From Enterobacter sp. Bisph1 (GTDB lineage: Bacteria; Pseudomonadota; Gammaproteobacteria; Enterobacterales; Enterobacteriaceae), in assembly GCF_000814905.1 (NCBI RefSeq), contig NZ_JXAG01000042.1, forward strand, positions 62,001 to 126,000: DNA of 64,000 nt, given 5' to 3'. The notes under the pieces are model-generated. The model did no database searches and was not told where the DNA came from. It saw only the letters and a list, made by a program, of their open reading frames with translations. Positions 8,411 through 19,883 of this stretch are shown piece by piece; the stretch's first letter is position 1, and the number at the start of each line of letters is the position of its first letter. A program made the translations under genes and the position numbers.

Positions 8411-9535
8411 TTATCGCTGCGGCAAATAACGCAGCGGGTTTACGGATTTCCCCTTGTAACGAATTTCAAAATGCAAGCGTGTTGAACTGGTTCCGGTGCT
8501 ACCCATGGTAGCAATCTTCTGCCCCGCCTTAACTTCTTGTTGTTCCCGGACCAGCATTGTGTCGTTATGGGCGTAGGCACTCAGGTAATCATCGTTATGT
8601 TTTATAATGACCAGATTACCGTAACCGCGCAGTGCGTTACCGGCATACACAACGCGACCATCTGCGGTCGCAGTGATTGCCTGTCCTTTACTGCCTGCAA
8701 TATCGATACCTTTGTTGCCACCTTCGGTCGCAGAGAAGTTATCGATAATTTTGCCGTCGGTCGGCCAGCGCCAGGTAGAGATTGGTGAGCTGGTTGACGT
8801 ACTGCTGACAGTCGGTTCGGTTGAGCTTACAGAAGGTGCCGTAACGGGCGCTGTGACAATCGTCGCAGGCTTATTGTTTGGCAACATTTTGTTAGCACTC
8901 TGTTCACCTGAATCCTCAGAATACGTAATTGTCGGTTTTGAAGCAACCACTACGGTTGAATTTTGTGCAGATTTTGAGACTATTCCTTGTGCGGATGCAT
9001 CAGCCTGGGTTATTGCATTGCCGCCTGTGATTGGCGTACCAGATGAGTTACCTACATGTAACGTTTGTCCCACTTCGAGACCGTACGGGGCTGCAACGTT
9101 GTTACGCTGCGCTAAGTCACGGAAATCGTTACCAGTAATCCAGGCAATATAGAATAACGTATCACCGCGTTTCACGGTGTAGGTGCTGCCGCCAGTGTAG
9201 CTTCCTTTTGGAATATTGCCATATTGTCGGTTATAGACGATATGACCGTTTACCGTCTGTACCGGCTGGTGCGTTACCGGCTGCATTTGCGTCGGCTGAA
9301 CAGCAGGACGTTGCACGGGCTGAAACTGCGGCTGCGGTGCGGGGCTACCGATTTTCGGCGGCGGCGTGATTAGCATACCACCGGAGCTGGAACTGCTGCT
9401 GGCGTTGCTGTTACCGCCAACGGAGCTGACCGGGGCCGGAGGATTAGTGGAATTTGAACACCCTGCCAGCCAAAGTGAAACCAGCGACAATGCCGCAACA
9501 CGGCTTACGGTTAATTTTGGGCTTCCCGCGCTCAT
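8411..9535 (-). CDS. nlpD: Lipoprotein NlpD, activator of amidase AmiC
   Basis: 374 residues. A lipoprotein signal ends in the lipobox LAGC (Cys about 26). A Ser/Gln/Pro-rich linker follows, then a LysM peptidoglycan-binding domain ([27 protein letters not shown], about 118-163), a second low-complexity linker, and a C-terminal LytM/M23 domain ([39 protein letters not shown]). The LytM domain lacks the full zinc-ligand set (GNKGIDI in place of HxGxD), as in other non-enzymatic activators. NlpD activates AmiC, also encoded here, during daughter-cell separation. In E. coli the main rpoS promoter lies within this gene. Confidence 0.97.
   Translation of the reverse strand: MSAGSPKLTVSRVAALSLVSLWLAGCSNSTNPPAPVSSVGGNSNASSSSSSGGMLITPPPKIGSPAPQPQFQPVQRPAVQPTQMQPVTHQPVQTVNGHIVYNRQYGNIPKGSYTGGSTYTVKRGDTLFYIAWITGNDFRDLAQRNNVAAPYGLEVGQTLHVGNSSGTPITGGNAITQADASAQGIVSKSAQNSTVVVASKPTITYSEDSGEQSANKMLPNNKPATIVTAPVTAPSVSSTEPTVSSTSTSSPISTWRWPTDGKIIDNFSATEGGNKGIDIAGSKGQAITATADGRVVYAGNALRGYGNLVIIKHNDDYLSAYAHNDTMLVREQQEVKAGQKIATMGSTGTSSTRLHFEIRYKGKSVNPLRYLPQR
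8443..8471 (-). promoter_or_regulatory. Conserved sRNA pairing site of the rpoS leader
   Basis: Inside the 3' end of nlpD, the strand transcribed into the rpoS leader reads TTTTGAAATTCGTTAC then AAGGGGAAATCCG, the sequence that DsrA (and RprA/ArcZ) pair with in E. coli to open the inhibitory stem. Here it lies about 160-187 nt upstream of the rpoS start codon, against about 95-120 in E. coli. Confidence 0.75.
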
Positions 9536-9631
9536 TTATCCCCCAATAATATGTAATTTAGCAATGACTTAAAGATAACCGTGAAAACTTCCGGCAACCA
9601 GCCACACCATACGCTGTTATTGATTGAAAAT

Positions 9632-11012
<1,381 letters not shown>

Positions 11013-11032
<20 letters not shown>

Positions 11033-12062
11033 AATCACCCGATGTGTTGATAAGTTCCCTGACGACGCTGGTGGCAAAGCTACCCGCCGGAAGCCAGAAG
11101 CGCAGTTCAACGGTGGCGTCATCCCACCAGTTCCAGCAGAGATTTTGTGGAAAAAGCAGCATCGCGCGGCGCGCCGCTTCCACTTTCTCTCGCAACAAAA
11201 GCGCCTGCAGTTCCGGCGCACCGGCCAGGGCCTGTTGTTCAAACGCCAGCGCGTCGCCCTGGGTGCCCCACTCGCCGCTGCCGGGCAGCGCGGCGGTAAT
11301 CAGCAGCGCTTTCGCATCAACGCGCGCCTGCAGTTCCGCTCGCTCTTCTGTCGTTGCCACAAACCAGCTGCCGCGACCCGCTAATTGTAGCGCATCACCG
11401 TCAACAACTTGATTGAAGTCTGTTTTTTTCAGCCGCTCGTTGACTATCTGATTAAACAACGCGCTACGCGCCGCCGACAACCAAAAACTGCGCTTATTGC
11501 GATCGCGCACAGGGGCATTGCTTTGCGCCCAGCGCAGCGCGCCCTGCAGGTTACTGCCGCCGATACCAAAGCGCTGCGCGCCGAAATAATTCGGCACACC
11601 TTTTTGTGCGATGGCATTCATACGCGCCTCAACATCCGCGCGGTCGCTTATTTCACGCAGCACCAGCGTGAACGCGTTGCCCTGTAGCGCGCCGAGGCGC
11701 AGCTTGCGTTTGTGACGCGCGTACTCCAGCACGCTGCAGCCTTCCAGCGCAAAGGCGCTGAGATCGGGCATACCGTTACCCGGCACGCGGGCGCAGAGCC
11801 ACTGTTCGGTAATCGCCTGTTTATCTTTTTGTCCGGCAAAGCTCACTTCGCGGGCTGGAATTTTAAGAAATTTTGCCAGCGCATCCGCCACAACCCGCGT
11901 GTTACAACCGATCTTCTGAATACGTACCAGAATATGTTCGCCTTCACCGTCAGGTGCAAAGCCGAGATCTTCTACCACCAAAAAATCTTCCGGGTTAGCT
12001 TTCAGTACGCCGCTGCTCGCCGGTTTGCCGTGTAAAAACGTCAGGTTATCGAAGTCGGTCAT
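11013..12062 (-). CDS. truD: tRNA pseudouridine(13) synthase TruD
   Basis: 349 residues, as in E. coli. The catalytic aspartate lies in AGQKDKQA (about residue 80). NYFGAQRFG, the TruD signature, is at about 155. TruD converts U13 of tRNA-Glu to pseudouridine. The start codon overlaps the ispF stop by 4 bp. Confidence 0.98.
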
Positions 12063-12538
12063 TTCGCCGCCTTGTGCAGTAACGCCACGGCCTCGCAGGC
12101 GATGCCTTCACCACGGCCGGTAAAGCCCAGCTTCTCGGTGGTGGTGGCTTTGACGTTAACGTCATCCATGTGACAGCCCAGATCTTCTGCGATAAACACC
12201 CGCATCTGCGGAATATGGGGCAGCATTTTCGGGGCCTGGGCAATAATGGTCACATCGACATTGCCAAGCGTATAGCCTTTAGCCTGAACGCGTCGCCAGG
12301 CTTCACGCAGCAGTGCACGGCTGTCTGCGCCTTTAAATGCCGGATCGGTGTCGGGAAACAGCTTGCCGATATCACCCAGCGCCGCCGCACCCAGCAGCGC
12401 ATCCGTCAGGGCATGCAACGCCACATCGCCATCGGAGTGCGCCAGCAGGCCTTTTTCAAAAGGAATGCGCACGCCGCCAATAATAATCGGGCCTACGCCC
12501 CCAAAGGCGTGTACGTCAAAACCGTGTCCAATGCGCAT
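12059..12538 (-). CDS. ispF: 2-C-methyl-D-erythritol 2,4-cyclodiphosphate synthase
   Basis: 159 residues. The zinc ligands Asp8 and His10 (GFDVHAFG) and the His of [17 protein letters not shown] are present, along with GKLFPDTDP and the C-terminal [15 protein letters not shown] loop. The enzyme makes the cyclic diphosphate of the MEP isoprenoid pathway, using the product of IspD after IspE action. It overlaps ispD by one base (TAATG-type junction). Confidence 0.98.
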   Translation of the reverse strand: MRIGHGFDVHAFGGVGPIIIGGVRIPFEKGLLAHSDGDVALHALTDALLGAAALGDIGKLFPDTDPAFKGADSRALLREAWRRVQAKGYTLGNVDVTIIAQAPKMLPHIPQMRVFIAEDLGCHMDDVNVKATTTEKLGFTGRGEGIACEAVALLHKAAK

Positions 12539-13248
12539 TATGCTTTCTCCTGCAGGTCTGCATGGGTCAAATAGAATTCTGCCAGTCGTAAATCTTCAGG
12601 GCGGGTGACTTTGATATTGTCCGCGCGTCCGGCCACCAGCTGTGGGTGAAAACCGCAATACTCCAGCGCCGAGGCTTCATCGGTTATCACCGCGCCTTCG
12701 TTAAGCGCGCGCATCAGGCAGTCGCGCAGCAGCTGCAGCGGGAAAAACTGCGGCGTCAGGGCATGCCAGAGATCGTTGCGCTCAACGGTATGGGCAATCG
12801 CCGTTTGGCCGGGTTCGGCACGTTTCATGGTATCGCGCACCGGCGCGGCGAGAATGCCGCCGACGCGGCTGGTTTCACTTAAGGAAAGCAGGCGCTGTAA
12901 ATCATCCTGATGCAGGCAGGGTCGCGCGGCGTCATGCACCAGCACCCACTGCGCCCCCTCGGCGGCATGCAGACCCGCCAGCACGGAATCGGCGCGCTCA
13001 GCGCCGCCGTTGACGACGGTGATTTGCGGATGGGCGGCAAGGGGTAATTGTGCAAAGCGTTCATCGCCAGGGCTGACGACGATCACCACCCGCGCCACGC
13101 GCGGATGGGCGAGCAGCGCGGCAACCGCGTGCTCAAGAATGGTTTTATTACCGATGGAGAGATACTGCTTAGGACATTCCGTTTGCATGCGGCGGCCAAA
13201 TCCGGCGGCCGGCACCACGGCACAGACGTCCGGTATCATTGCTGACAT
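12538..13248 (-). CDS. ispD: 2-C-methyl-D-erythritol 4-phosphate cytidylyltransferase
   Basis: 236 residues. The N-terminal nucleotide-binding loop [17 protein letters not shown] contains the catalytic Arg and Lys, and [10 protein letters not shown] carries the metal-site Asp. IspD transfers CMP to MEP in the MEP isoprenoid pathway. It lies 19 bp downstream of ftsB and directly before ispF, the common ftsB-ispDF arrangement. Confidence 0.98.
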   Translation of the reverse strand: MSAMIPDVCAVVPAAGFGRRMQTECPKQYLSIGNKTILEHAVAALLAHPRVARVVIVVSPGDERFAQLPLAAHPQITVVNGGAERADSVLAGLHAAEGAQWVLVHDAARPCLHQDDLQRLLSLSETSRVGGILAAPVRDTMKRAEPGQTAIAHTVERNDLWHALTPQFFPLQLLRDCLMRALNEGAVITDEASALEYCGFHPQLVAGRADNIKVTRPEDLRLAEFYLTHADLQEKA

Positions 13249-13267
13249 GTCGTGAGTCCGGGATTAT

Positions 13268-13606
13268 TTAAGGTCTGTTTTGAGTATTTTGTGTATTTTG
13301 CGTGTTCTGCGCAGAGCCCGCCGCGCGTTTCGACGCGTCAGGCACCAGACGATAAAAGGTTTCGCCCGGCTTAGTCATCGTTAATTCGTTGCGTGCGCGT
13401 TCCTCAATCGCTTCCTGGCCGCCATTGAGATCGTCAATTTCGGCGAAAAGCTGATCGTTTCGCGATTTTAATTTGGCGTTTGTCGCCTGCTGTGCCGCCA
13501 CATCTTCGCTGACGCGGCCGTAATCATGCAGACCATTCTTGCCGAACCACAGCGAATACTGTAGCCAGACCAGTAAAGCCAGCAATAGCAGCGTTAGTTT
13601 GCCCAT
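13268..13606 (-). CDS. ftsB: Cell division protein FtsB
   Basis: 112 residues from the ATG at 13606; 41 upstream in-frame codons are not homologous to FtsB and are excluded. One membrane helix ([19 protein letters not shown]) is followed by a periplasmic coiled coil (about 28-70) that pairs with FtsL and binds FtsQ in the divisome. The family is usually about 103 residues; here the C-terminus is extended by a tail built from the repeating unit Q-N-T, encoded by four 9-bp units at 13274-13309. Confidence 0.96.
   Translation of the reverse strand: MGKLTLLLLALLVWLQYSLWFGKNGLHDYGRVSEDVAAQQATNAKLKSRNDQLFAEIDDLNGGQEAIEERARNELTMTKPGETFYRLVPDASKRAAGSAQNTQNTQNTQNRP
13274..13309 (-). repeat. 9-bp tandem repeat in the ftsB tail
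   Basis: Four in-frame 9-bp units, CAGAACACG, CAAAATACA, CAAAATACT and CAAAACAGA, encode the QNT repeats at the end of FtsB. Such repeats can expand or contract by slippage without shifting the frame. Confidence 0.8.
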
Positions 13607-13767
13607 CCTGCCCCCTGAAAAAACGGCATCATCATCCCACAACTTGTCGTCAGACTCCACTTCGGGCCGGGCGATGCCGCACAAGTGCCAAACTTTATCA
13701 TAAATGTGCGGCGATCCGTAGCCGGACACATTGTCTTAATGAGCGTTACGGTTTGACGTACAGAGGA

Positions 13768-14097
13768 TTACCCCATCAGCCACATAAACAGCACACCAAA
13801 CATGGCGATGACCGTTAGCAGCGTCGCCACGCTGCTGTAGAGCAGCTTACCGCTCAGCAGCGAGTGCAGCGCAATGCCGACCACCACCGAAACGGGCATC
13901 AGGGCAAGAAAGAAGGGCCAGGTGTAGAGAAAGAAAAAAAGCGTATTGGAGCCGTAGAGCATAAAGGGGATGCCGAGCGCCAGCAGCCATGCGACGAAGC
14001 CCACAACCGCTCCGGGGAACGACCATGTTGTGGTTTCGTCGGGGGTGGCAGCCACTGGCTGCGACCGTGGAATGGTGATGTTCTGACCGTTGCGCAT
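13768..14097 (-). CDS. ygbE: Inner membrane protein YgbE (DUF3561)
   Basis: 109 residues. A short polar N-terminus (about 1-25) is followed by three hydrophobic segments (VVGFVAWLLALGIPFML, LFFFLYTWPFFLALMPVSVVVGIAL, VATLLTVIAMFGVLFMWLMG). The position between cysC and ftsB and the size match E. coli YgbE, whose function is unknown. The 161-bp gap to ftsB must carry the ftsB promoter. Confidence 0.9.
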   Translation of the reverse strand: MRNGQNITIPRSQPVAATPDETTTWSFPGAVVGFVAWLLALGIPFMLYGSNTLFFFLYTWPFFLALMPVSVVVGIALHSLLSGKLLYSSVATLLTVIAMFGVLFMWLMG

Positions 14098-14202
14098 ATC
14101 TGATCCTGTTGCCTGTAGGATCGGTAGAGGAGATACGCGTGGCTAATAAGCGCGAAGATCCGCGCCTTCATCGCCACTATGCCGCGTATCGCCAGTACCG
14201 TC

Positions 14203-14808
14203 TCAGGATCTGATAATATCGCCCCGCCGGAGGAGGTCTAATAATTGGCTGACTAAATTTGTTACCAATTGTTCGCCGTCCAGATGCGCTTCAGGGGCGT
14301 GTGGCGCTTCATAGACAGAATCGATACCGGTGAAATTACGCAGTTCACCGGCGCGCGCTTTCTTATATAAGCCTTTTGGATCGCGCGCTTCGCAGATAGC
14401 CAGCGGCGTATCGACAAACACCTCGATAAACCGTCCTTCCCCGAGGCGCTCGCGCACCATTTGCCGTTCAGCGCGGTGCGGCGAGATAAAGGCCGTCAGC
14501 ACCACCAGCCCCGCCTCGACCATCAGTTTGGCGACTTCACCCACGCGTCGGATATTCTCTTTGCGATCCACATCGCTAAATCCCAAATCGTTGCACAGCC
14601 CGTGGCGCACGTTATCGCCATCGAGCAAATAGGTGCTAACGCCTGCGCGGTGCAGCGCCTCTTCCAGCGCCCCGGCGACGGTGGATTTTCCCGAGCCGGA
14701 AAAGCCGGTAAACCACAGCACCACGCCACGATGGCCGTGGAGTTGCTCGCGCGCTTCCTGGGTGACAGGATGAGCGTGCCAGACAACGTTTTCATCATGC
14801 TCGGCCAT
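14203..14808 (-). CDS. cysC: Adenylylsulfate kinase
   Basis: 201 residues, as in E. coli. The P-loop GFSGSGKST is near residue 35, and the APS-binding segment [16 protein letters not shown] and the [10 protein letters not shown] loop are intact. It phosphorylates APS to PAPS, the second activation step of sulfate. The start overlaps the cysN stop by one base; it is the last gene of the cysG-cysD-cysN-cysC operon. Confidence 0.98.
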   Translation of the reverse strand: MAEHDENVVWHAHPVTQEAREQLHGHRGVVLWFTGFSGSGKSTVAGALEEALHRAGVSTYLLDGDNVRHGLCNDLGFSDVDRKENIRRVGEVAKLMVEAGLVVLTAFISPHRAERQMVRERLGEGRFIEVFVDTPLAICEARDPKGLYKKARAGELRNFTGIDSVYEAPHAPEAHLDGEQLVTNLVSQLLDLLRRGDIIRS

Positions 14809-16235
14809 TACTTGCCTCCCAGCAGATCGCGCGCGCCCCAGTGCGGGAAGTGTTTGCGAATAAGCTGATTCAGCTCCAGCTCAAAGGCGCTGAACTCACT
14901 GGTTTGGGCAGGCGTATCCAGATGCACTTCGCGCACCATCCCTGCGCCAACGGTCACGTTGCTCAGGCGATCGATAAAGATAATGCCGCCGGTCACCGGA
15001 TTTTGCTGGTACGCATCGAGCGTTAACGGCTCATCAAAAGTCAGATCAACTAAACCAATGCCGTTCAGCGGCAGTGCGTCGACCTGGCGCTGGGTGAGAT
15101 TGTTGATATCCACCTGATAGTGAATCGCGTCAACGCGGGCGCGGGTTTTCTTACCGGCAACTTTAATGTCATAGCTCTGGCCGGGCTGTAACGGCTGTTC
15201 CGCCATCCACACCACATCCAGCGCGGCGTTTTGAGCCGCGGGCAGCGTCTCTTGCGCATCGAGAATAAGATCGCCACGGCTGATATCGATCTCATCTTTC
15301 AGCACCAGGGTAATCGCTTCCCCGGCACCGGCTTCCTGTAAATCGCCATCAAAGGTCACGATACGGGCAATAGCGGATTCCACGCCGGAGGGCAGCACTT
15401 TAATACGCTGACCCACTTTCACCACGCCGGAGGCGAGCGTGCCGGAGAAGCCGCGGAAATCGAGGTTCGGGCGGTTAACATACTGCACCGGGAAACGCAT
15501 CGGCTGCGTATCTACCACGCGCTGGATCTCGACGGTTTCCAGCATCTCCAGCAGCGTCGGGCCGCTGTACCACGGCATTTTCTCGCTCTGGCTGGCAACG
15601 TTATCCCCTTCCAGCGCCGACAGCGGCACAAAGTGGATATCGAGATTGCCCGGTAACTGTTCGGCAAAGGTCAGGTAATCCTGACGAATGGTCTCAAATC
15701 TCTCCTGGCTGAAGTCCACCAGATCCATCTTATTGACGGCGACCACCAGATGTTTGATACCCAGCAGCGTGGAGATAAAGCTGTGACGGCGGGTCTGATC
15801 GAGCACGCCTTTACGGGCATCCATCAACAAGATCGCCAGATCGCAGGTCGACGCGCCCGTCGCCATATTACGCGTGTACTGTTCATGCCCCGGCGTGTCG
15901 GCAATGATAAATTTGCGCTTTTCCGTCGAGAAATAGCGATAGGCGACATCAATGGTGATGCCCTGCTCGCGCTCTGCCTGCAGGCCATCCACCAGCAGCG
16001 CCAGATCGAGTTTTTCGCCTTGGGTGCCGTGGCGCTTGCTGTCGTTATGCAGTGTCGAAAGCTGATCTTCATAGATCTGACGGGTGTCGTGCAGCAGACG
16101 GCCAATCAGCGTACTTTTCCCGTCATCGACGCTGCCGCAGGTGAGAAAACGCAGCAGGCTTTTATGCTGCTGGGCATGCAGGTAGGCTTCAACGCCGCCT
16201 TCATCGGCAATTTGTTGGGCAATGGTGGTATTCAT
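14808..16235 (-). CDS. cysN: Sulfate adenylyltransferase, GTPase subunit
   Basis: 475 residues. The EF-Tu-like GTPase motifs are complete: GSVDDGKST (P-loop), the switch segment [23 protein letters not shown] and NKMDLVD, followed by two beta-barrel domains. Together with CysD it forms APS from ATP and sulfate, coupled to GTP hydrolysis. It sits 9 bp after cysD and overlaps cysC, implying tight co-translation. Confidence 0.98.
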   Translation of the reverse strand: MNTTIAQQIADEGGVEAYLHAQQHKSLLRFLTCGSVDDGKSTLIGRLLHDTRQIYEDQLSTLHNDSKRHGTQGEKLDLALLVDGLQAEREQGITIDVAYRYFSTEKRKFIIADTPGHEQYTRNMATGASTCDLAILLMDARKGVLDQTRRHSFISTLLGIKHLVVAVNKMDLVDFSQERFETIRQDYLTFAEQLPGNLDIHFVPLSALEGDNVASQSEKMPWYSGPTLLEMLETVEIQRVVDTQPMRFPVQYVNRPNLDFRGFSGTLASGVVKVGQRIKVLPSGVESAIARIVTFDGDLQEAGAGEAITLVLKDEIDISRGDLILDAQETLPAAQNAALDVVWMAEQPLQPGQSYDIKVAGKKTRARVDAIHYQVDINNLTQRQVDALPLNGIGLVDLTFDEPLTLDAYQQNPVTGGIIFIDRLSNVTVGAGMVREVHLDTPAQTSEFSAFELELNQLIRKHFPHWGARDLLGGK

Positions 16236-16244
16236 GGCGGCTCC

Positions 16245-17153
16245 TTAGAAGTATCCCTGACGTTTTTTCAGCTCCATGGAGCCGGCCTGGTCGCGGTCAA
16301 TCACGCGCCCCTGACGTTCGCTGGTGGTGGAAACCAGCATCTCTTCGATAATCTCCGGCAGCGTTTGCGCGCTCGATTCCACCGCGCCCGTCAGCGGCCA
16401 GCAGCCGAGGGTACGAAAACGCACCATCCGCTTCTCGATAACCTCACCGGGCTGCAGATCGATACGGTCGTCATCGATCATCATCAGCATGCCGTCGCGC
16501 TCAAGTACCGGGCGTTCCGCCGCCAGGTAGAGCGGCACGATTTCAATATTTTCCAGGAAGATGTACTGCCAGATATCCAGCTCGGTCCAGTTAGAGAGCG
16601 GGAAGACGCGAATACTTTCGCCCTTATTAATCTGACCGTTGTAGTTGTGCCACAGCTCCGGGCGCTGGTTTTTCGGATCCCAGCGGTGGAAGCGATCGCG
16701 AAAGGAGTAAATACGCTCTTTGGCGCGGGATTTCTCTTCGTCGCGGCGCGCACCGCCGAATGCAGCGTCAAAACCGTATTTGTTCAGCGCCTGCTTCAGC
16801 CCTTCGGTTTTCATAATATCGGTGTGTTTGGCGCTGCCGTGCACGAACGGGTTAATGCCCATCGCTACCCCTTCCGGATTTTTGTGCACCAGCAGTTCGC
16901 AGCCATAAGCCTTCGCGGTACGGTCACGGAATTCATACATCTCACGGAATTTCCAGCCGGTGTCGACATGCAGCAGCGGGAACGGCAGCGTGCCCGGATA
17001 GAAGGCTTTGCGCGCCAGATGCAGCATCACGCTGGAGTCTTTGCCTATCGAGTACATCATCACCGGATTGGAAAATTCAGCGGCCACTTCGCGGATAATA
17101 TGGATACTTTCCGCTTCCAGTTGTCGCAGGTGAGTGAGTCGTTTTTGATCCAT
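16245..17153 (-). CDS. cysD: Sulfate adenylyltransferase, catalytic subunit
   Basis: 302 residues, the E. coli length. The PP-loop signature [17 protein letters not shown] starts at about residue 36; [14 protein letters not shown] and [18 protein letters not shown] are the nucleotide and sulfate contacts of this family. It lies 9 bp after the cysG-type gene and 9 bp before cysN. Confidence 0.98.
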   Translation of the reverse strand: MDQKRLTHLRQLEAESIHIIREVAAEFSNPVMMYSIGKDSSVMLHLARKAFYPGTLPFPLLHVDTGWKFREMYEFRDRTAKAYGCELLVHKNPEGVAMGINPFVHGSAKHTDIMKTEGLKQALNKYGFDAAFGGARRDEEKSRAKERIYSFRDRFHRWDPKNQRPELWHNYNGQINKGESIRVFPLSNWTELDIWQYIFLENIEIVPLYLAAERPVLERDGMLMMIDDDRIDLQPGEVIEKRMVRFRTLGCWPLTGAVESSAQTLPEIIEEMLVSTTSERQGRVIDRDQAGSMELKKRQGYF

Positions 17154-17162
17154 AACCTTTCC

Positions 17163-18578
17163 TTAAGCCAAATTAATCACGGAAGCGTCGAACGCCTCCG
17201 CCGCTGTCGAATGCTGGAACCAGGCAAGTTCGCGATGCAGACCAACCACCTCGCCCACCACCAACAGGGCGGGCATCGGCGCGGCTTTTGCCAGTTCCTC
17301 GAGTTGTTCTAATGTGCCGGTGGTCACCTGCTGATCCGCCCGCGTTCCGCGCGAAAGCACCGCCACCGGTGTGGTTTTGTCCCGCCCGTGGGCGATTAAT
17401 TGCGTGCTGATTTCCGCCGCCTTCATCGTGCCCATATAGATAGCCAGCGTCTGGCGGCTTTTCGCCAGCAGCGACCAGTCAAAGGGGGCGCTATCGGCTT
17501 TGTAATGGCCGGTCACAAAGGTAACGCTCTGGGCAAAATCCCGGTGGGTCAGGGGAATACCCGCATAGGCTGTTGCGCCAGACGCGGCTGTAACGCCCGG
17601 CACCACCTGAAAAGGGATCCCGGCGGCGGCCGCTGCCTGCAACTCTTCGCCGCCGCGGCCAAAGATAAAGGGATCGCCGCCTTTCAGACGCACCACGGTT
17701 TTCCCTTCGCGCGCCGCCTCAACCAGCATGCGGTTGGTGTCATGCTGCGCTACAGCATGGGAACCGGCGCGTTTACCGACGCAAATTTTATCCGCATCGC
17801 GGCGCGTCAGTTCCAGGACCGCATCGCTCACCAGATGGTCATAAAACACCACGTCCGCCTGCTGAATAACCTGTAATCCGCGCAGAGTCAGCAAACCGGC
17901 ATCCCCCGGCCCTGCGCCAACGAGGATAATCTCGCCGCTGCTGGAGCCGGGCTGCGTAAGCTCCGCTTCCAGTACTTTTTCTGCCGCCGGTTCGTCTCCC
18001 GCCGCCATCAGGCTGGCGAAGCGCCCGCGAAAAGCGCTTTCCCAAAAACGTCGGCGTTCATCGGTGGTTCGGCGATAGGCTTTAATGCGTGTGCGCCAGC
18101 GCCCGGCCACTTCCGCCATGCGCCCGAGATTTCCCGGCAGTAACGCTTCGATTTTTTCGCGCAGCAGGCGTGCCAGCACCGGTGCGTTGCCGCCGGAGGA
18201 GATGGCTACCAGCAGCGGTGAGCGATCGACAATCGACGGGAAAATAAAGGAGCACAGCGGCTGATCGTCCACCACATTTACCAGCCGATGGCGCGCGTTG
18301 GCGGCGTCGAACACCCGGCGATTGAGCGCCGCATCGTTGGTGGCGGCAATCACCAGGAAAACCTGTTCCAGCTGCGATTCTGCAAAAGCGGTATCCAGCC
18401 AGTGAATGGCCTGCGTATCAGCAAGCTGCTGCAGTTCGGGTGACAGACGTTGCGCCACCACCTGCACCTGCGCGCCCGCACGGCGCAAAAAGGTTATCTT
18501 GCGCGCGGCGATCTCGCCGCCGCCAACCACTAAAACGGGACGGTCTTTCACTTCCGCAAATATCGGCAGGTAATCCAC
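17163..18578 (-). CDS. cysG: Siroheme synthase (CysG type; cysF of the cysFDNC operon)
   Basis: A two-part enzyme. Residues about 1-200 are the NAD-binding dehydrogenase/ferrochelatase half ([13 protein letters not shown], and [19 protein letters not shown] around the serine phosphorylated in Salmonella CysG). Residues about 215-460 are the SAM uroporphyrinogen-III methyltransferase half ([52 protein letters not shown]). The product is siroheme for sulfite and nitrite reductases. The GTG at 18578 is chosen because VDYLPIF aligns with the usual start; an in-frame GTG at 18593 adds five residues. Neither has a strong ribosome site. In Klebsiella aerogenes an equivalent gene (cysF) heads cysDNC. 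E. coli has its only cysG beside nirBDC. Confidence 0.95.
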   Translation of the reverse strand: MDYLPIFAEVKDRPVLVVGGGEIAARKITFLRRAGAQVQVVAQRLSPELQQLADTQAIHWLDTAFAESQLEQVFLVIAATNDAALNRRVFDAANARHRLVNVVDDQPLCSFIFPSIVDRSPLLVAISSGGNAPVLARLLREKIEALLPGNLGRMAEVAGRWRTRIKAYRRTTDERRRFWESAFRGRFASLMAAGDEPAAEKVLEAELTQPGSSSGEIILVGAGPGDAGLLTLRGLQVIQQADVVFYDHLVSDAVLELTRRDADKICVGKRAGSHAVAQHDTNRMLVEAAREGKTVVRLKGGDPFIFGRGGEELQAAAAAGIPFQVVPGVTAASGATAYAGIPLTHRDFAQSVTFVTGHYKADSAPFDWSLLAKSRQTLAIYMGTMKAAEISTQLIAHGRDKTTPVAVLSRGTRADQQVTTGTLEQLEELAKAAPMPALLVVGEVVGLHRELAWFQHSTAAEAFDASVINLA

Positions 18579-18813
18579 AGCGCAGTAACTCACTCACAGC
18601 CAGTAATAGAGGGACTATAGGGGGCGGGTTAGAACGAATGAAATTACGAATTGGAATGAGTAGTTCCGCAAAAGAATAACGACCGGGCAAAGCAAATGCC
18701 AAAAAGTGCTTAACAGCAGTTTTTTGAAAGGTTAAGAACAAATGAAATTGTGTAAAGCGGGTCACAGTTTCATACTAGGCGCGGTAAAAATTCTGCCTCC
18801 TAAAGGACTCACT

Positions 18814-19845
18814 ATGTTTTCCGCATTGCGCCTCCGTACCGCTGCCCTGGCGCTCGGCGTATGCTTTATCCTTCCGGTTCATGCCCGTACCTCCCAAACC
18901 GGCGACTTTGCCACTGAGCAGGCACGACATATTGCCACGTTGTTTCCCGGCCGTATGACCGGCACGCCCGCAGAAATGCTCTCGGCGGATTATGTTCAGC
19001 AGCAGTTTCAACAGATGGGTTATCAAAGCGATATTCGTAAATTCAAAACCCGCTATCGCTATACCACGCGAGATAATCAGCAGAGCGTGCAGAATATTAC
19101 CGGCAGCACGGTGATTGCCGCCCATGAAGGTAAACTGCCGCAGCAGATTATTATTATGGCGCACCTCGATACCTACGCGCCTAAGAGCGATGCGGATGTC
19201 GATGCTAATCTCGGTGGCTTAACCCTGCAGGGCATTGATGATAACGCTGCAGCTGTCGGCGTAATGCTGGAGCTGGCGCAGGTGCTGAAACGAGCACCCA
19301 CGCAATACGGTATTCGCTTTGTCGCCACCAGCGGCGAAGAAGAAGGCCAACTGGGTGCGGAGAGCTTTCTTGCGCGGATGAGCGATAAAGAGCGCAAAAA
19401 CACCCTGCTGGTGATCAATATGAATAACCTGATCGTCGGCGATAAGCTCTACTTTGCCAGCGGTAAAAATACCCCGGCGTCGGTGCGCAAACTCACGCGC
19501 GATCGCGCGCTGGCGATTGCCCGTACGCACGGTATTCTGGCGTCGAGCGCCCCGGAGAGTAACAGCAAAACCAACCATAGCGCCACGGATGCGCAGGTGT
19601 TTGATAACGCCTCGATCCCGGTACTGTCCGTGGAAGCGACGAACTGGTCACTGGGGCAGAAAGATGGCACCCAGCAGCGGGCGAAATCAAAAGCCTTTCC
19701 CGATGGCGTGACGCTTCACCGTGCGCGGCTGGATAATCAGCAGTATATCGACCAGGCGCTGCCGGGACGCATTGAGCGCCGCAGCCGCGACGTAATGCGC
19801 ATTATGCTGCCGTTGGTGCAAGAGCTGGCAAAAGCCAAAAAATAA
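18814..19845 (+). CDS. iap: Aminopeptidase Iap (M28 family)
   Basis: 343 residues from the ATG at 18814 (AAAGGA 8 bases upstream); an upstream in-frame ATG at 18742 adds 24 codons lacking homology. A signal peptide ends at VHA, so the enzyme is periplasmic. M28 zinc ligands are visible in AHLDTYA, GIDDNAAAVG, TSGEEEGQLG and VINMNN. Iap is the enzyme that removes N-terminal Arg from alkaline phosphatase to give isozymes. In E. coli it flanks the type I-E CRISPR-Cas locus; here the next gene is rlmM. Confidence 0.95.
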   Translation: MFSALRLRTAALALGVCFILPVHARTSQTGDFATEQARHIATLFPGRMTGTPAEMLSADYVQQQFQQMGYQSDIRKFKTRYRYTTRDNQQSVQNITGSTVIAAHEGKLPQQIIIMAHLDTYAPKSDADVDANLGGLTLQGIDDNAAAVGVMLELAQVLKRAPTQYGIRFVATSGEEEGQLGAESFLARMSDKERKNTLLVINMNNLIVGDKLYFASGKNTPASVRKLTRDRALAIARTHGILASSAPESNSKTNHSATDAQVFDNASIPVLSVEATNWSLGQKDGTQQRAKSKAFPDGVTLHRARLDNQQYIDQALPGRIERRSRDVMRIMLPLVQELAKAKK

Positions 19846-19864
19846 CGCCAGCTAAGCTGGCGTT
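19844..19864. terminator. Shared iap/rlmM terminator hairpin
   Basis: AACGCCAGCT and AGCTGGCGTT form a near-perfect 21-bp palindrome starting in the iap stop codon. It lies between convergent iap and rlmM, which are only 38 bp apart. Neither side has a long T tract. Confidence 0.6.
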
Positions 19865-19883
19865 ATCGTGACGGCTGGCAGGA

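Noticed and set aside
14140..14214. A 24-codon plus-strand frame (GTG start after GAGGAGA) between ygbE and cysC
   Set aside because: It has a good ribosome-like site but overlaps the cysC 3' end on the other strand and codes for a short basic peptide with no known relative. It is too weak to call.
15750..17312. A 520-codon open frame on the plus strand
   Set aside because: It is antisense to cysN and cysD, which are unmistakable, and its protein has the His/Arg-rich composition of a shadow frame in G+C-rich DNA.
19846..19883. A possible CRISPR array downstream of iap
   Set aside because: Only 38 bp separate iap and rlmM; there are no repeats or spacers, only one palindromic hairpin.
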